From positions 3,353,001 through 3,417,000 of the forward strand of contig NC_016791.1 in the NCBI RefSeq assembly GCF_000244875.1: a stretch of 64,000 nt of DNA, read 5' to 3'. The notes below the pieces were generated by a model, which was not told the DNA's origin, did not search any database, and was given only the letters and a program-made list of their open reading frames with translations. Shown here piece after piece: positions 8,870 to 18,341 of the stretch (position 1 is the stretch's first letter; every line of letters begins with the position of its first letter). Source of the stretch: Clostridium sp. BNL1100 (GTDB lineage: Bacteria; Bacillota; Clostridia; Acetivibrionales; DSM-1351). Both the position numbers and the translations under genes were made by a program.

Positions 8870-9373
8870 TCAAAATTTTGATTTTTCAATTTCCAGAAGC
8901 TTCTGCTTTATTTCTAAGCCACCTCTATATCCGGTCAGTCTTCCGTTTGTCCCTACTACACGATGACAGGGTATAAATATGGGAATTGGGTTTTTATTGT
9001 TGGCCATCCCTACTGCCCGGCATGCCTTTGGGTTTCCTGCGGCTTCTGCAATCTGTTTGTAGCTTCTTGTATCTCCATATGGTATTGTATTCAGACAATT
9101 CCAAACGGTTTTCATAAAATCTGTTCCTTTTGGAGCCAGCGGCAAATCAAACGCCATCCTTTTGCCTTTCAGATACTCATCAAGCTGCTTAACCGCATCT
9201 ATCAAAAGTTCTGTTTCCTTAAAATAAAACCCTGACTGTTGCAAAAGCTTATCTCTATCTGAAACAGTATCCATATTAAAATCTGTTTCAAAAAATACGT
9301 TGATTATTCTGGTAGCTTCCTCTGCAATGCCTATTGTCCCTATTTGTGTTTCAAAAAAGTATATATTTTTCAT
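8870..9373 (-). CDS. ogt: Methylated-DNA--protein-cysteine methyltransferase
   Basis: This 167-residue protein has the suicide-acceptor motif PCHRVV with C136, preceded by the helix-turn-helix region of the family (YGDTRSYKQIAEAAG). It repairs O6-methylguanine and O4-methylthymine in DNA by transferring the alkyl group to its own cysteine. The length is normal for Ogt. An AGGGAAAAGGGAA stretch precedes the ATG. It lies downstream of the GH3 gene terminator and seems independently transcribed. Confidence 0.93.
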   Translation of the reverse strand: MKNIYFFETQIGTIGIAEEATRIINVFFETDFNMDTVSDRDKLLQQSGFYFKETELLIDAVKQLDEYLKGKRMAFDLPLAPKGTDFMKTVWNCLNTIPYGDTRSYKQIAEAAGNPKACRAVGMANNKNPIPIFIPCHRVVGTNGRLTGYRGGLEIKQKLLEIEKSKF

Positions 9374-9418
9374 TTTTTTCCCTTTTCCCTGCGATAATAT
9401 TTTTACGGGTTAATTATT

Positions 9419-9453
9419 AAAGGCATTACCGTTTGTTATCGGTAATGCCTTTA
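9419..9453 (-). terminator. Rho-independent terminator at the end of the sugar locus
   Basis: AAAGGCATTACCG pairs perfectly with CGGTAATGCCTTT around an 8-base loop, 15 bases past the GH3 stop codon. It marks the 3' end of the sugar-utilisation genes. Confidence 0.7.
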
Positions 9454-9467
9454 TATACTGCTTATAT

Positions 9468-11642
9468 TTATTTTAAATCAAAATCAGCTTTAAGTAAATC
9501 CTTGCAGGCAGAAGATGCACCAATCATTGCTACATATTCGATATCCTCAACCACCCATTGTTTTGATTGGGTGCAATAGTATGCCAGGTCGTCCTTATTT
9601 ATCTCAATTACGGCAGTTTTTTTCTCTCCCGGCTCAAGGTGAATTTTGGTAAAGCCTTTAAGATCCTTTACATGGCGTTCAACCTTTGAACCCCTGTAGC
9701 CAATATATAATTGTACGACTTCATCTCCGGCTATTTTTCCGGTATTGGATACATCAACTGAAACAGAAATTGTCTCACCCTTCTTTGATACTTTTGGGTT
9801 GCTGTAGCTGTAAGTTGTATAACTGAGTCCAAATCCAAAAGGATATGAAACAGGGTACTTTTTCTTATCCGCTAGGAAGTAGCCGTGGTAATAGTCATAT
9901 ACAATGGAAGTTGCATTCATATCATAGTAAGGCAATTGCTGCGGGGTTGCAGGTACTGTAACGGGTAGCTTGGCAGAAGGATTTACTTCTCCGAAAAGTA
10001 TATTTGCCAGAGCAGTTCCGCCTTCCATACCGGGATACCATTGGATAAGAATGGCCTTAGCCAAGTTCTTCCAAGGTTCAACTATAATAGTACTTCCACC
10101 CTGCAAAACAACAATTACATTCTTGTTTACCTTTGATACAGTCTCAATAAGATCTTCATCTTCCGGATGCAGTCCGAGATATTTCCTGTCGCCTCCCACA
10201 TCACCGCCATTTGTAATAAATTCTCCCTCATCAAGAGAAGTTAATCCGGCCACAATAACAACTGCATCTGCATCCTTTGATAGCTCCTGAGCCTGATGCG
10301 GTGTTCTTCCATCTACATACTTAACTTCTATTGCGCCTCCTACCTCATTTATAATACCCTGAAGAGGTGTTATTACATAAGGAGGGAATACAGCACTACT
10401 TCCCTTTAAATCACCTGTATTAGGTTCAACCGCCAACCTTCCAACGACTGTAATTTTCTTGATTTTATCTTTTTCAAGTGGAAGTATACCTTCATTTTTA
10501 AGTAGTACTGTGGACTTTTCTGAAACCTCTCGAGCCAGCTGGGCATGTTCCTTACTGCCCATTTTCTCCGGTGAATATTGTGCCTTATCTCCAACAAACG
10601 AAAATCTGATTTTTTGTCTCAATATTCTCTTTACTGCTGCATCTATCTTACTTTCATCTACTTTTCCGTCTCTTACAGCCTCAACAAGCCGTTTCCCAAA
10701 GAACTGAGTTGCATACATCTCCATGCATTGCCCGCCGTTTGCTGCATCTACAGTATCTCTGACACCCCATATGAAGTCAGACATTATAAATCCTTTGAAA
10801 CCCCATTCCCCATTTAGAATCTGATTGAGTAAATAATCATGGTGACCGCACCACTCGCCTCTTACACGGTTATATGAGCTCATAATTGCTGCAGCACCTG
10901 CATCTACACATGCCTTGAAATGAGGAAGGTATATTTCACGCAGGGTTCTTTCATCCATTTCAACACTGACTTTAAAACGTGCATTTTCCATACTGTTGGC
11001 AACATAGTGCTTTATACACGCCATCATATGCTTTTGAACGCCCTTTGTTAAAGCCGCACCCATTTTACCTAAAAGAACAGTATCCTCACCATATGTTTCC
11101 TGAGCACGTCCCCATGCAGGATGGCGAAGGAGATTTATACATACTCCTGCAAAGAAATTTGCACCACCGGAGCGGCCTTCTATACCTATTACATTCCCCA
11201 CACGTTCCTCAAGTTCCGTGTCCCATGTTGAACCACGAGCAATTGATACTGGAAAAGCCGTAGCATTATAGCTCATAACAATACCTGTAGGTCCGTCTGT
11301 AAATTTAACGGCCGGTATGTTCAATTCCAAGTCTTCACCTGCGTAGTATGGAATAAAGTTATATCTTGGCGGGTTTAAAGGTGCATATCGTGCGTCATTG
11401 TCACATGACATCTGGTAAACTTTCTGCTCCAGGGTCATTTCAGATAAAACATCTTGTGCCAACTTGTCGATTTCATCCTCTGACATCTCAGGAAGGTTCT
11501 CAAAGCGGCCCCATTCAGTATCCAGATGTTTTATGGGGTTTTCTTCCAGTTCATTTTTTATAATACTTTCAAATTCCTTTTTTTCTTCCCTTGAAAGTCG
11601 GAAGAATTCATCACAGTGAAAAATTCGAGTGTTTACAGCCAT
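9468..11642 (-). CDS. Glycoside hydrolase family 3 beta-glycosidase (cytoplasmic)
   Basis: This 724-residue GH3 enzyme has the (beta/alpha)8 domain at about residues 60-350 with KH at 211-212 and the nucleophile D289 in FIMSDF, where many family members have SDW. The alpha/beta sandwich follows at about 390-590 and a fibronectin-III-like C-terminal domain at about 640-724. It should release glucose or another sugar from the non-reducing end of oligosaccharides. No signal peptide is present, so it acts on imported sugars in the cytoplasm. It is the last gene after the ABC transporter, sensor and aldo/keto reductase genes. AAAGGAG precedes the ATG. Beta-glucosidase, beta-xylosidase and other GH3 activities cannot be separated by sequence reading alone. 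Confidence 0.9.
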   Translation of the reverse strand: MAVNTRIFHCDEFFRLSREEKKEFESIIKNELEENPIKHLDTEWGRFENLPEMSEDEIDKLAQDVLSEMTLEQKVYQMSCDNDARYAPLNPPRYNFIPYYAGEDLELNIPAVKFTDGPTGIVMSYNATAFPVSIARGSTWDTELEERVGNVIGIEGRSGGANFFAGVCINLLRHPAWGRAQETYGEDTVLLGKMGAALTKGVQKHMMACIKHYVANSMENARFKVSVEMDERTLREIYLPHFKACVDAGAAAIMSSYNRVRGEWCGHHDYLLNQILNGEWGFKGFIMSDFIWGVRDTVDAANGGQCMEMYATQFFGKRLVEAVRDGKVDESKIDAAVKRILRQKIRFSFVGDKAQYSPEKMGSKEHAQLAREVSEKSTVLLKNEGILPLEKDKIKKITVVGRLAVEPNTGDLKGSSAVFPPYVITPLQGIINEVGGAIEVKYVDGRTPHQAQELSKDADAVVIVAGLTSLDEGEFITNGGDVGGDRKYLGLHPEDEDLIETVSKVNKNVIVVLQGGSTIIVEPWKNLAKAILIQWYPGMEGGTALANILFGEVNPSAKLPVTVPATPQQLPYYDMNATSIVYDYYHGYFLADKKKYPVSYPFGFGLSYTTYSYSNPKVSKKGETISVSVDVSNTGKIAGDEVVQLYIGYRGSKVERHVKDLKGFTKIHLEPGEKKTAVIEINKDDLAYYCTQSKQWVVEDIEYVAMIGASSACKDLLKADFDLK

Positions 11643-11695
11643 AATGCAATCTCCTTTTTTATTATAATGTTTACTGCGAAGGTTAAGTTTATTCT

Positions 11696-12715
11696 TTATT
11701 TATGTTGAGCATAAAAATCGTTGTAATCCTGCAACTGTACTTTAAGAAGATTTGGAGTATCTATGCTATATGGGCAGTGATTTTTACATTGTCCACATTC
11801 AATACACTTATTTATTAGTTCCATCTTTTCTTTAAATTCATCACTCAAAAAAGGCTCATATGGTGCTCTTCGTAAAAGCAGGGACATACGTGCCTGAGTT
11901 GGAATCTCAATTCCTGCAGGACAAGGCATACAGTAGCCACAGCCCCTACAGAAATTCCCTGCCAGTTCTGTACGATCTCTTTTTATGACCTCCCATAATT
12001 CATTATTCAGTGTAGGAGGGTTTTTTTCTAATTCAAGGAACTCGTCAAGCTCAGCTTCCCTTTGTATCCCCCAAATGGGAACAACATTATCAAACTGCCT
12101 TAAAAAAGCAAAAGTGGACGCCGCATTTGTAATCAAACCACCTGACATAGCTTTCATGGCTATTAGGCCAACATCCTTTTTCCTGCATACCTCAACAAGT
12201 TCAAGGTCAATATCCGAAGAAAGGGAACTGAGGGGAAACTGCATTGTGTCATACAGACCGGATTCAACTGCTTCTAGAGCAGTTTTTATTCTGTGGTTTG
12301 TAATTCCTATAAAACGCACCATGCCCTTCTTTTTAGCTTCCATCATGCCTGCATATGAGCTTTCAGGATCCTCCGGGTCAGGAAGGACACCGGGATTATG
12401 AAGCTGAAGTATATCAACATAATCTGTTTTCATATTTTTCAGGCTGGTTTCGAGGTGCTCAAGCAGTGTCTTTCTGTCTGTTGCAACACTTTTTGTAGCA
12501 ATTATTATATCTTTTCTTATATCAGAAAAGGCATATCCCAGCTTCTCCTCACTATCTGTATACATACGGGCAGTATCATAAAAATTTATACCGCCGTTGT
12601 AAGCCCTTAAAAGAATTTTTCTTGCTTCATCAAATGAAATTCTCTGTATGGGAAGAGCTCCAAAGCTGCTCCTTGTAACCATCAGGTCTGTTCGTCCCAA
12701 TCTTGTTTTCTGCAT
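11696..12715 (-). CDS. Aldo/keto reductase with C-terminal 4Fe-4S ferredoxin domain
   Basis: This 339-residue protein has an NAD(P)H-dependent aldo/keto reductase barrel (about residues 1-250, with the tyrosine in ARMYTDSEEKLG) and a C-terminal segment with two cysteine clusters, CRGCGYCMPCP and CIECGQCKNHCP, expected to bind [4Fe-4S] clusters. This fused family is common in clostridia. It could link sugar or aldehyde reduction to ferredoxin, but the substrate is unknown. GGAGG precedes the ATG at 12715, which was chosen over one at 12730. It sits between the YesN regulator and the GH3 gene, so a role in handling the imported sugar is inferred from context. Confidence 0.87.
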   Translation of the reverse strand: MQKTRLGRTDLMVTRSSFGALPIQRISFDEARKILLRAYNGGINFYDTARMYTDSEEKLGYAFSDIRKDIIIATKSVATDRKTLLEHLETSLKNMKTDYVDILQLHNPGVLPDPEDPESSYAGMMEAKKKGMVRFIGITNHRIKTALEAVESGLYDTMQFPLSSLSSDIDLELVEVCRKKDVGLIAMKAMSGGLITNAASTFAFLRQFDNVVPIWGIQREAELDEFLELEKNPPTLNNELWEVIKRDRTELAGNFCRGCGYCMPCPAGIEIPTQARMSLLLRRAPYEPFLSDEFKEKMELINKCIECGQCKNHCPYSIDTPNLLKVQLQDYNDFYAQHK

Positions 12716-12747
12716 ATAAACCTCCATCATGTGTTATGTGTTAGTTG

Positions 12748-14319
12748 CTATATCTCAGGGTTGTTCTGCCTGTCCCTGAATTCTGTGGGGGAGAGGCCTG
12801 TATTCTTTTTAAACGCCAGAGAAAAATAATTCGTATCATGATATCCTACCTGTTCAGCTACCTCATAGGTTTTAAGTCTGGAAACAGTCAGGAGATGTTT
12901 TGCTTTTTCGATACGTTTACGAGTAATATATTCGTTGCAGCCCTCTCCCATTTCCTTCTTGAAAAGTCTGGAGAAATAATTTCTTGCAACATGGAACTGT
13001 TCTGCCAAAGTAAAAACTGTCAGATCCTCTGTAAGTCTTTGATTGATAAATACAGTTGCCGCCTCTATTATCTCATGCATTTGCTTCTTATTAGTATACA
13101 TTAGTTTTACAATAAACATTTCGGTAAATACACAGCAATTTTCTAAATCGTTGGTTTGAAGAGTTGTAATCAGTGTTTCCAGCCTGCCGTCCGCCGGATT
13201 TCCTGTAGTTTTAAGGTATTCCCAGTAAAAAGCCGATGCCAGATCGTAAAACTTTTGCTCGGCTATAGACTTTGAAACTCCTGATATTTTGACTTCGTTT
13301 ATGTATTTTTTAAGATATTCCTTTGCTACTTCGGTATCATGAAAGCTGGAAAGTATCTTTTCTTTTAGAGTTAAAAGTTTATCCTTTTTACTTACGTAGT
13401 CATTCCCAAGCTTAGAGTTATTGATTGTGTCAGAATTTAATTTCTTAATACCGCATTTTTCCCTTGCATTTCCATAGGAATATTTTATCCGTGACATATT
13501 CGGAACAACGGAGCCTATGCCAACCCTCATTTCTACATCAAATTCCACATTAATAATTTCCTGCAATTTTGAAATTTGTTCTTCTGCATTTTCAGATTTT
13601 TTATCTACATAAAATATAACAACTATATCGCCATCAGAATTCTGAAAGGTCCAGCCTGAATTTTTTGCATCCACCATATCAATAAAAAAACTCTTTACTG
13701 ACATCATAAGCAAATTCCTATGCTGATTCCATATACTATTCTCAGATATTTCAGGAGTAAGTACCGCAACCTGATATTCACAGTTATCTGCAAACTTTAT
13801 ACCTTCCGGTACTTCAATGGCATAAGCGTTATCAGCTACTTTTTCAGTAAGCTTAATCAGTGACTTTTCAAACTCTCTCTGGTTTTCAATCATCCTTTTA
13901 CGGCTCATAATGCTATTTTCAACTGCAGATTGTATTTCAGACTGAATATGGTCTATTTGTAGTTTTATACATTTAATAAGACTGCTTTCATCTACCGGCT
14001 TTAGTATAAAGTCCTTAACGCCTAGTGAACAGCTTTTTTGTGCATATTTAAAGTCATCGTAGCCTGTCAGGACAATTACTTTCAAATCAGGTACCTTTTC
14101 AAGTATAATTTTGGTCATTTCCAGGCCGTCCATTTCAGGCATACAAATATCCGTAAGCATTATATCCGGTTTGGTATCCTGAACTATTTTCAGGGCTTCC
14201 TTTGCACACGATGCTGTCAGAACATCGCTTACTCCTAAATTTGACCATGGTATCATATTGTAAAGACCATTGCGAATTATACTTTCGTCATCTACAATCA
14301 ACACTTTGTACAAATTCAT
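12748..14319 (-). CDS. YesN-type response regulator (receiver plus AraC HTH)
   Basis: The N-terminal receiver domain (about residues 1-120) shows the acidic pair in IVDDES and the phospho-acceptor aspartate in MLTDICMPEMDG. A central region of about 300 residues follows, then two AraC-type helix-turn-helix motifs in the last 100 residues (VFTLAEQFHVARNYFSRLFK, then TYEVAEQVGY). It should bind DNA and activate sugar genes when phosphorylated by the adjoining sensor. The ATG at 14319, with GGTGG a few bases upstream, gives a start at the receiver domain; an ATG at 14343 is less likely. The gene overlaps the kinase gene end by 32 bases, showing tight coupling. Confidence 0.9.
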   Translation of the reverse strand: MNLYKVLIVDDESIIRNGLYNMIPWSNLGVSDVLTASCAKEALKIVQDTKPDIMLTDICMPEMDGLEMTKIILEKVPDLKVIVLTGYDDFKYAQKSCSLGVKDFILKPVDESSLIKCIKLQIDHIQSEIQSAVENSIMSRKRMIENQREFEKSLIKLTEKVADNAYAIEVPEGIKFADNCEYQVAVLTPEISENSIWNQHRNLLMMSVKSFFIDMVDAKNSGWTFQNSDGDIVVIFYVDKKSENAEEQISKLQEIINVEFDVEMRVGIGSVVPNMSRIKYSYGNAREKCGIKKLNSDTINNSKLGNDYVSKKDKLLTLKEKILSSFHDTEVAKEYLKKYINEVKISGVSKSIAEQKFYDLASAFYWEYLKTTGNPADGRLETLITTLQTNDLENCCVFTEMFIVKLMYTNKKQMHEIIEAATVFINQRLTEDLTVFTLAEQFHVARNYFSRLFKKEMGEGCNEYITRKRIEKAKHLLTVSRLKTYEVAEQVGYHDTNYFSLAFKKNTGLSPTEFRDRQNNPEI

Positions 14320-16096
14320 CACCCACCGTTCTTTGTATTTCACTGCGGAGTCTGACGTTAACGGTTACTCCGCCATACTCATTGCTTTCATAATACAGTC
14401 CATAAGGGCTGCCAAGAAATAGTTTTATCCTCTGGTGTACGTTTCTGACACCATAGCCCACACTTGAATCATTATCCTCCAAGGTCTGGTTCAATTTGCT
14501 TATTTGCTCTAATGTCATTCCGGTACCATTATCAATGGTTTTAACAATAATGTCGTCTCCGTCTCTTTCAGCTGTTATTTTAATGAACCCCTTTGCTTCC
14601 CGTCCTCTTAATCCATGATATATTGCATTTTCAACCAAGGGCTGCAAAGTCATTTTCGGAATTTTAACGTCATAAAATTCCTCAGGAATGTCAATATAGC
14701 TTTCCATTTTTTCCTTATATCGTATTTCCTGTATGGTCATATAATTATCGACATGCTCTGCTTCATTTTTCAAAGGAATAATAGCCTCTCCCTTACTAAG
14801 GCTAATTCTATAGAAGCCCGCTAATGCCTTGACCATAGTAGAGATTTCATGGTGTCCACATAGCAGTGCCTGCCAATGGATGGACTCCAACGTATTGTAA
14901 AGAAAATGGGGATTAATCTGGGACTGTAGAGCCTTAAACTCTATTTCTTTCAGTTGCCTCTGTTCCTCATATATCTTTTTCATTAATTCATCTATATGCT
15001 CAACCATTATATTAAAGCCCTGTGAAACCTGCTGAAAATCAGGTCCGTAAGTAGGCAAACTTATTCTCGTTTCCATGTCTCCCGTTGACACTCTGGACAT
15101 TCTATATATAAGCTCATCAAAGGGTTTGAACAAATGCTTGCTGAATCCGTAAGAGATAAAAATACCAACTATAAATGTTATTATGACTATTATAAAAATT
15201 GCCAGCAGCATAACATTATTATCTCGAAGGAGATAACTGATAGGCAATGTACCTACGACATACCAATCCCAATCCTTTACATACTTATAAACAACTAGTT
15301 TCCCATTTATCTCCTTAGAACCATCCTGCTTGTGAACTATGTTTTTTAGTCCGGCATCGGCATATATCCTGTTTTTATTCATATGCGATATTATCATGCC
15401 ATTTCCGTCCATGATAAAGGTTTCCAGAGGAAGATTCGTATTTGTATGCGAATAGAATCTGGCAACAACATCCTCTGAAACGGATATACCCAGAATCCCT
15501 ATAGGCTGTCTTATTCTATAAATATCAAATATAGGTCGATAAATGGATAGGGTATATTCCTTGTTTATGACAGGATCTTTCCTAAAACTTGTTCTCATAG
15601 GACTGCCTGTTATATCACGTTTAGATAAATATCCTATACCCGTTGAAAAGTCCGACTTATTTCCGGCTTTTGTGGGCCCCAGATATAATTCCTTGCCATT
15701 GAGAAGTTTATAAACATATACATATAATATATTTCTTTTTGATCCAAGTATGTTGGACATTAATTTGTATACATCGTCAACCTTATCAGTAAACTCGAGA
15801 TTATCTTCATCGGGGTTTGAAAGGTATTCCTGAAGACTTTTGTCATTTATAATATTATCCGGGGTACTCTCAATATTTTTAAGATAGTCCTCCAGATTCA
15901 GTGTGTTCTGTTCCAGTTGTTGCATTGTCATGTTCTTTGCCTGCTCTTTTATTGATCGGCTTGTAATCGTGTATGAGCAAGCCACTACAATCAAAACTGT
16001 GATACAAATCGTTATTACAAGAAAATACGTAATTTTCGATCGGAATGTCAAATTTCTTATTGTTTTTTTTACTGACTGTAATAACCAATTTTTCAT
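14288..16096 (-). CDS. YesM-type sensor histidine kinase
   Basis: This 602-residue membrane sensor has a membrane segment near residues 20-44, an extracellular sensing domain of roughly 240 residues, a second membrane segment near 290-315 and a HAMP linker. The cytoplasmic His_kinase domain has the phospho-acceptor histidine in QINPHFLYNTLESIHW. The ATPase part has the N-box in PLVENAIYHGL and the DNGTGM box. It phosphorylates the YesN regulator encoded next. The preceding gene encodes a sugar-binding lipoprotein, so the extracellular domain may sense sugar through that protein. GGTGAGGA precedes the ATG. Confidence 0.92.
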   Translation of the reverse strand: MKNWLLQSVKKTIRNLTFRSKITYFLVITICITVLIVVACSYTITSRSIKEQAKNMTMQQLEQNTLNLEDYLKNIESTPDNIINDKSLQEYLSNPDEDNLEFTDKVDDVYKLMSNILGSKRNILYVYVYKLLNGKELYLGPTKAGNKSDFSTGIGYLSKRDITGSPMRTSFRKDPVINKEYTLSIYRPIFDIYRIRQPIGILGISVSEDVVARFYSHTNTNLPLETFIMDGNGMIISHMNKNRIYADAGLKNIVHKQDGSKEINGKLVVYKYVKDWDWYVVGTLPISYLLRDNNVMLLAIFIIVIITFIVGIFISYGFSKHLFKPFDELIYRMSRVSTGDMETRISLPTYGPDFQQVSQGFNIMVEHIDELMKKIYEEQRQLKEIEFKALQSQINPHFLYNTLESIHWQALLCGHHEISTMVKALAGFYRISLSKGEAIIPLKNEAEHVDNYMTIQEIRYKEKMESYIDIPEEFYDVKIPKMTLQPLVENAIYHGLRGREAKGFIKITAERDGDDIIVKTIDNGTGMTLEQISKLNQTLEDNDSSVGYGVRNVHQRIKLFLGSPYGLYYESNEYGGVTVNVRLRSEIQRTVGDEFVQSVDCR

Positions 16097-16107
16097 ATCC
16101 TCACCTG

Positions 16108-17406
16108 TTACTGATTATAGTATTGTTTTGTAATCTTTTCCAATTGCTCGGCTGCTCTTTTTGGGTCTTCCCCTCCGAATATACGTCGTGAAAGAATTAA
16201 ATGAGCTTCCGACAGCTTTGGAGGAAGGTACTGGTCATACCAGAATTGAACATTTGGAGATTGATTTATATAACCCAATATTTCATTAATCAAAGGATCT
16301 TCTATGTCCAGATCCTTGACAGGCGGTATTTTTCCTGCATCTATACGCTTTTTTACTGCGGTATCATCAATTAAGTACTTTATAAGCTCAAAGGCTTTAT
16401 CAGGATACTCGCACGAACTGGCAACGGAGTAATAATTATCCCCAAGTGTTCCGATAGTATTACAGGGATCACCTTTTCCCCCTGGAATTGAAGGAAATGG
16501 AAATACTCCTACCTTTTCCACAAAATCAGGCTTTTCGTATCTGACATTACTTATAAACCAACTACCGGCCAATGTCATACACGCTGAATTATTATACAAA
16601 AGATTTCTGGAATCTCCGGCATCTTCGTCCATCCAGTTGAAGCCTTTTGGGAAAGCCCCCATATTTACAAGCTCCTGCACCATTTTCCCAGCTTGCACAA
16701 ATACATCGTTATCAAATGAACCATTATTTTTTCTGTTTGCTGCATTGTCAAAAACAGAAGGCCCCCCAAGGCGATCTACAAAATACATGTAGAACATCGA
16801 CCCTGTCCAGGCGGTTCTGTTTGCGAGTGCAAATGGGATGTATTGCTTTTGCCTTAATTTAACTATTATATCCTTGAGCTCATCAAAAGTCTTTGGTTCG
16901 GATAACTTCAAGGCATTAAAGATGTCTTTGTTATAGAATATAAGAGCTATTGACATATTTTCAACAGGAACACCCCATATTCCGTTCTCATCGGTAACCA
17001 TCTTTAACGCCTTGTCATTAAACTTTAGACTGTAATTGTCGGTCTTCATATATTTTTCAAGATTTACTACTCCACCAATACTTATGTACTGCTTTAAAAT
17101 TCCTCCGGACCAGGTGGGAAAAACGTCCGGCATTTGATTAGTTGCTACACAAACAGATAGCCTGTTCTTGTACAAATCGTTGGGTATAAGTTCATGTACT
17201 ACTTCAAAACTACTGTTATCCTTTTCAAATCTGTACACAGAATCGGCAATTACCTGATTTACAGATGAATCACCCTGTATGGTATACAAAGTCAATTGCT
17301 TTTTCGAAGGGTTTGGCTTAACCAGCACGTTATCTCCGTCATAAAAGCACCCAGAAATAATTAGTACGATTATCAGTATAATAAGGGCTTTAAATATTTT
17401 TTTCAT
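16108..17406 (-). CDS. Sugar-binding lipoprotein, probable sensing partner of the YesM kinase
   Basis: This 432-residue family 1 extracellular solute-binding protein has a signal sequence ending in the lipobox IISGC, so it is tethered to the outer face of the membrane. It is a clear paralogue of the transporter binding protein at 19404-20762: both share WGVPVEN, then FYNKD, then a WTGSM.YMY stretch and an RI/PPVK motif near the end. It lies 11 bases upstream of the sensor kinase gene and not next to the permeases. In Ruminiclostridium cellulolyticum the CuaD-CuaS-CuaR set is arranged this way and was proposed to sense cellobiose. A sensing rather than a transport role is inferred here. The ATG at 17406 follows GAGGT. 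Confidence 0.87.
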   Translation of the reverse strand: MKKIFKALIILIIVLIISGCFYDGDNVLVKPNPSKKQLTLYTIQGDSSVNQVIADSVYRFEKDNSSFEVVHELIPNDLYKNRLSVCVATNQMPDVFPTWSGGILKQYISIGGVVNLEKYMKTDNYSLKFNDKALKMVTDENGIWGVPVENMSIALIFYNKDIFNALKLSEPKTFDELKDIIVKLRQKQYIPFALANRTAWTGSMFYMYFVDRLGGPSVFDNAANRKNNGSFDNDVFVQAGKMVQELVNMGAFPKGFNWMDEDAGDSRNLLYNNSACMTLAGSWFISNVRYEKPDFVEKVGVFPFPSIPGGKGDPCNTIGTLGDNYYSVASSCEYPDKAFELIKYLIDDTAVKKRIDAGKIPPVKDLDIEDPLINEILGYINQSPNVQFWYDQYLPPKLSEAHLILSRRIFGGEDPKRAAEQLEKITKQYYNQ

Positions 17407-17504
17407 ATTATACCTCATTAGTTAATTTATAGCCTTATTATATATCATCTGGAGGCTTCTGTCTGTAGCAAACTACTATGATTTTACCTTGTGTATTATT
17501 AATT

Positions 17505-18341
17505 CTATCCTTTAACTGCACCAGCCATCATTCCTTTTATGAGTTTATCCTGACCAATGGCAAAAGCAAGAATCATTGGCACTGCGCATAAGGTCAAAAC
17601 AGCCATAATCATAGGTATGTTAGCATTATACTGTCCCTGGAATTCCCATATTGAAAGGGGAAGTGTACGGCTTTTTTGTGATTGTGTAAGTACAAGTGCA
17701 AAACTGAACTCATTCCACATGTTTACACTGTTATATATGGCAAGGGTTGCAAGTCCCGGCTTTGAAAGTGGTGCTATAATGTTGAAGAATGTGCGATACT
17801 TACCGCATCCGTCAATTTCAGCGGATTCTTCCAGTTCTTTTGGAATTTGTGCCATAAATCCTGTAAGGATAAACACCGATATAGGCAGATTGAAAGCGGT
17901 ATACGGGCCTATGAGTGCAAATATTGTATCATACAGGTTCAATTTTTGTGTGAGCTGGAATACCGGGATCAAAGTTACATGTATCGGTACAGCCATTGCA
18001 GCAACTATTATTCCGAAAAGAGGCTTGTTTAGTTTAAATTTGAATCTTGAAAAAGGATATGAAGCAAACAGCGATGTAAATAATATCAATATTAATGATA
18101 CTCCAACTACAAACAAGCTATTGAATAGGTATTTATAAAAGTCACTCTCAATAACCTTTTGGAAGTTCTGCAAATACAGGCCTTTCGGCATTGCGAAAAC
18201 TCCTGCTGTAAATATTTCAAACTGTTCTTTAAAGGCTGACGCCACCATAAAGTAGAAAGGAGCACCCGCAATTGCAAGCCATATCAATGCCAGTAAGGCA
18301 ACGATTATTTTTCCGACTTTAAATTTCTTTTTCATGTGCAT
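17505..18341 (-). CDS. Carbohydrate ABC transporter permease (MalG type)
   Basis: This 278-residue inner permease has six predicted membrane segments, starting at about residues 11-33, and the cytoplasmic EAA loop (ELEESAEIDGCGKYRTFFNI) that contacts the ATPase. It belongs to the CUT1 MalG-like class for oligosaccharide uptake. Its start codon overlaps the stop of the MalF-type gene by one base, with GGAGG upstream. No ATPase gene is present in the locus, so a shared MsmK/UgpC-type ATPase elsewhere is expected. The cargo is probably an oligosaccharide that the GH3 enzyme can split. Confidence 0.92.
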   Translation of the reverse strand: MHMKKKFKVGKIIVALLALIWLAIAGAPFYFMVASAFKEQFEIFTAGVFAMPKGLYLQNFQKVIESDFYKYLFNSLFVVGVSLILILFTSLFASYPFSRFKFKLNKPLFGIIVAAMAVPIHVTLIPVFQLTQKLNLYDTIFALIGPYTAFNLPISVFILTGFMAQIPKELEESAEIDGCGKYRTFFNIIAPLSKPGLATLAIYNSVNMWNEFSFALVLTQSQKSRTLPLSIWEFQGQYNANIPMIMAVLTLCAVPMILAFAIGQDKLIKGMMAGAVKG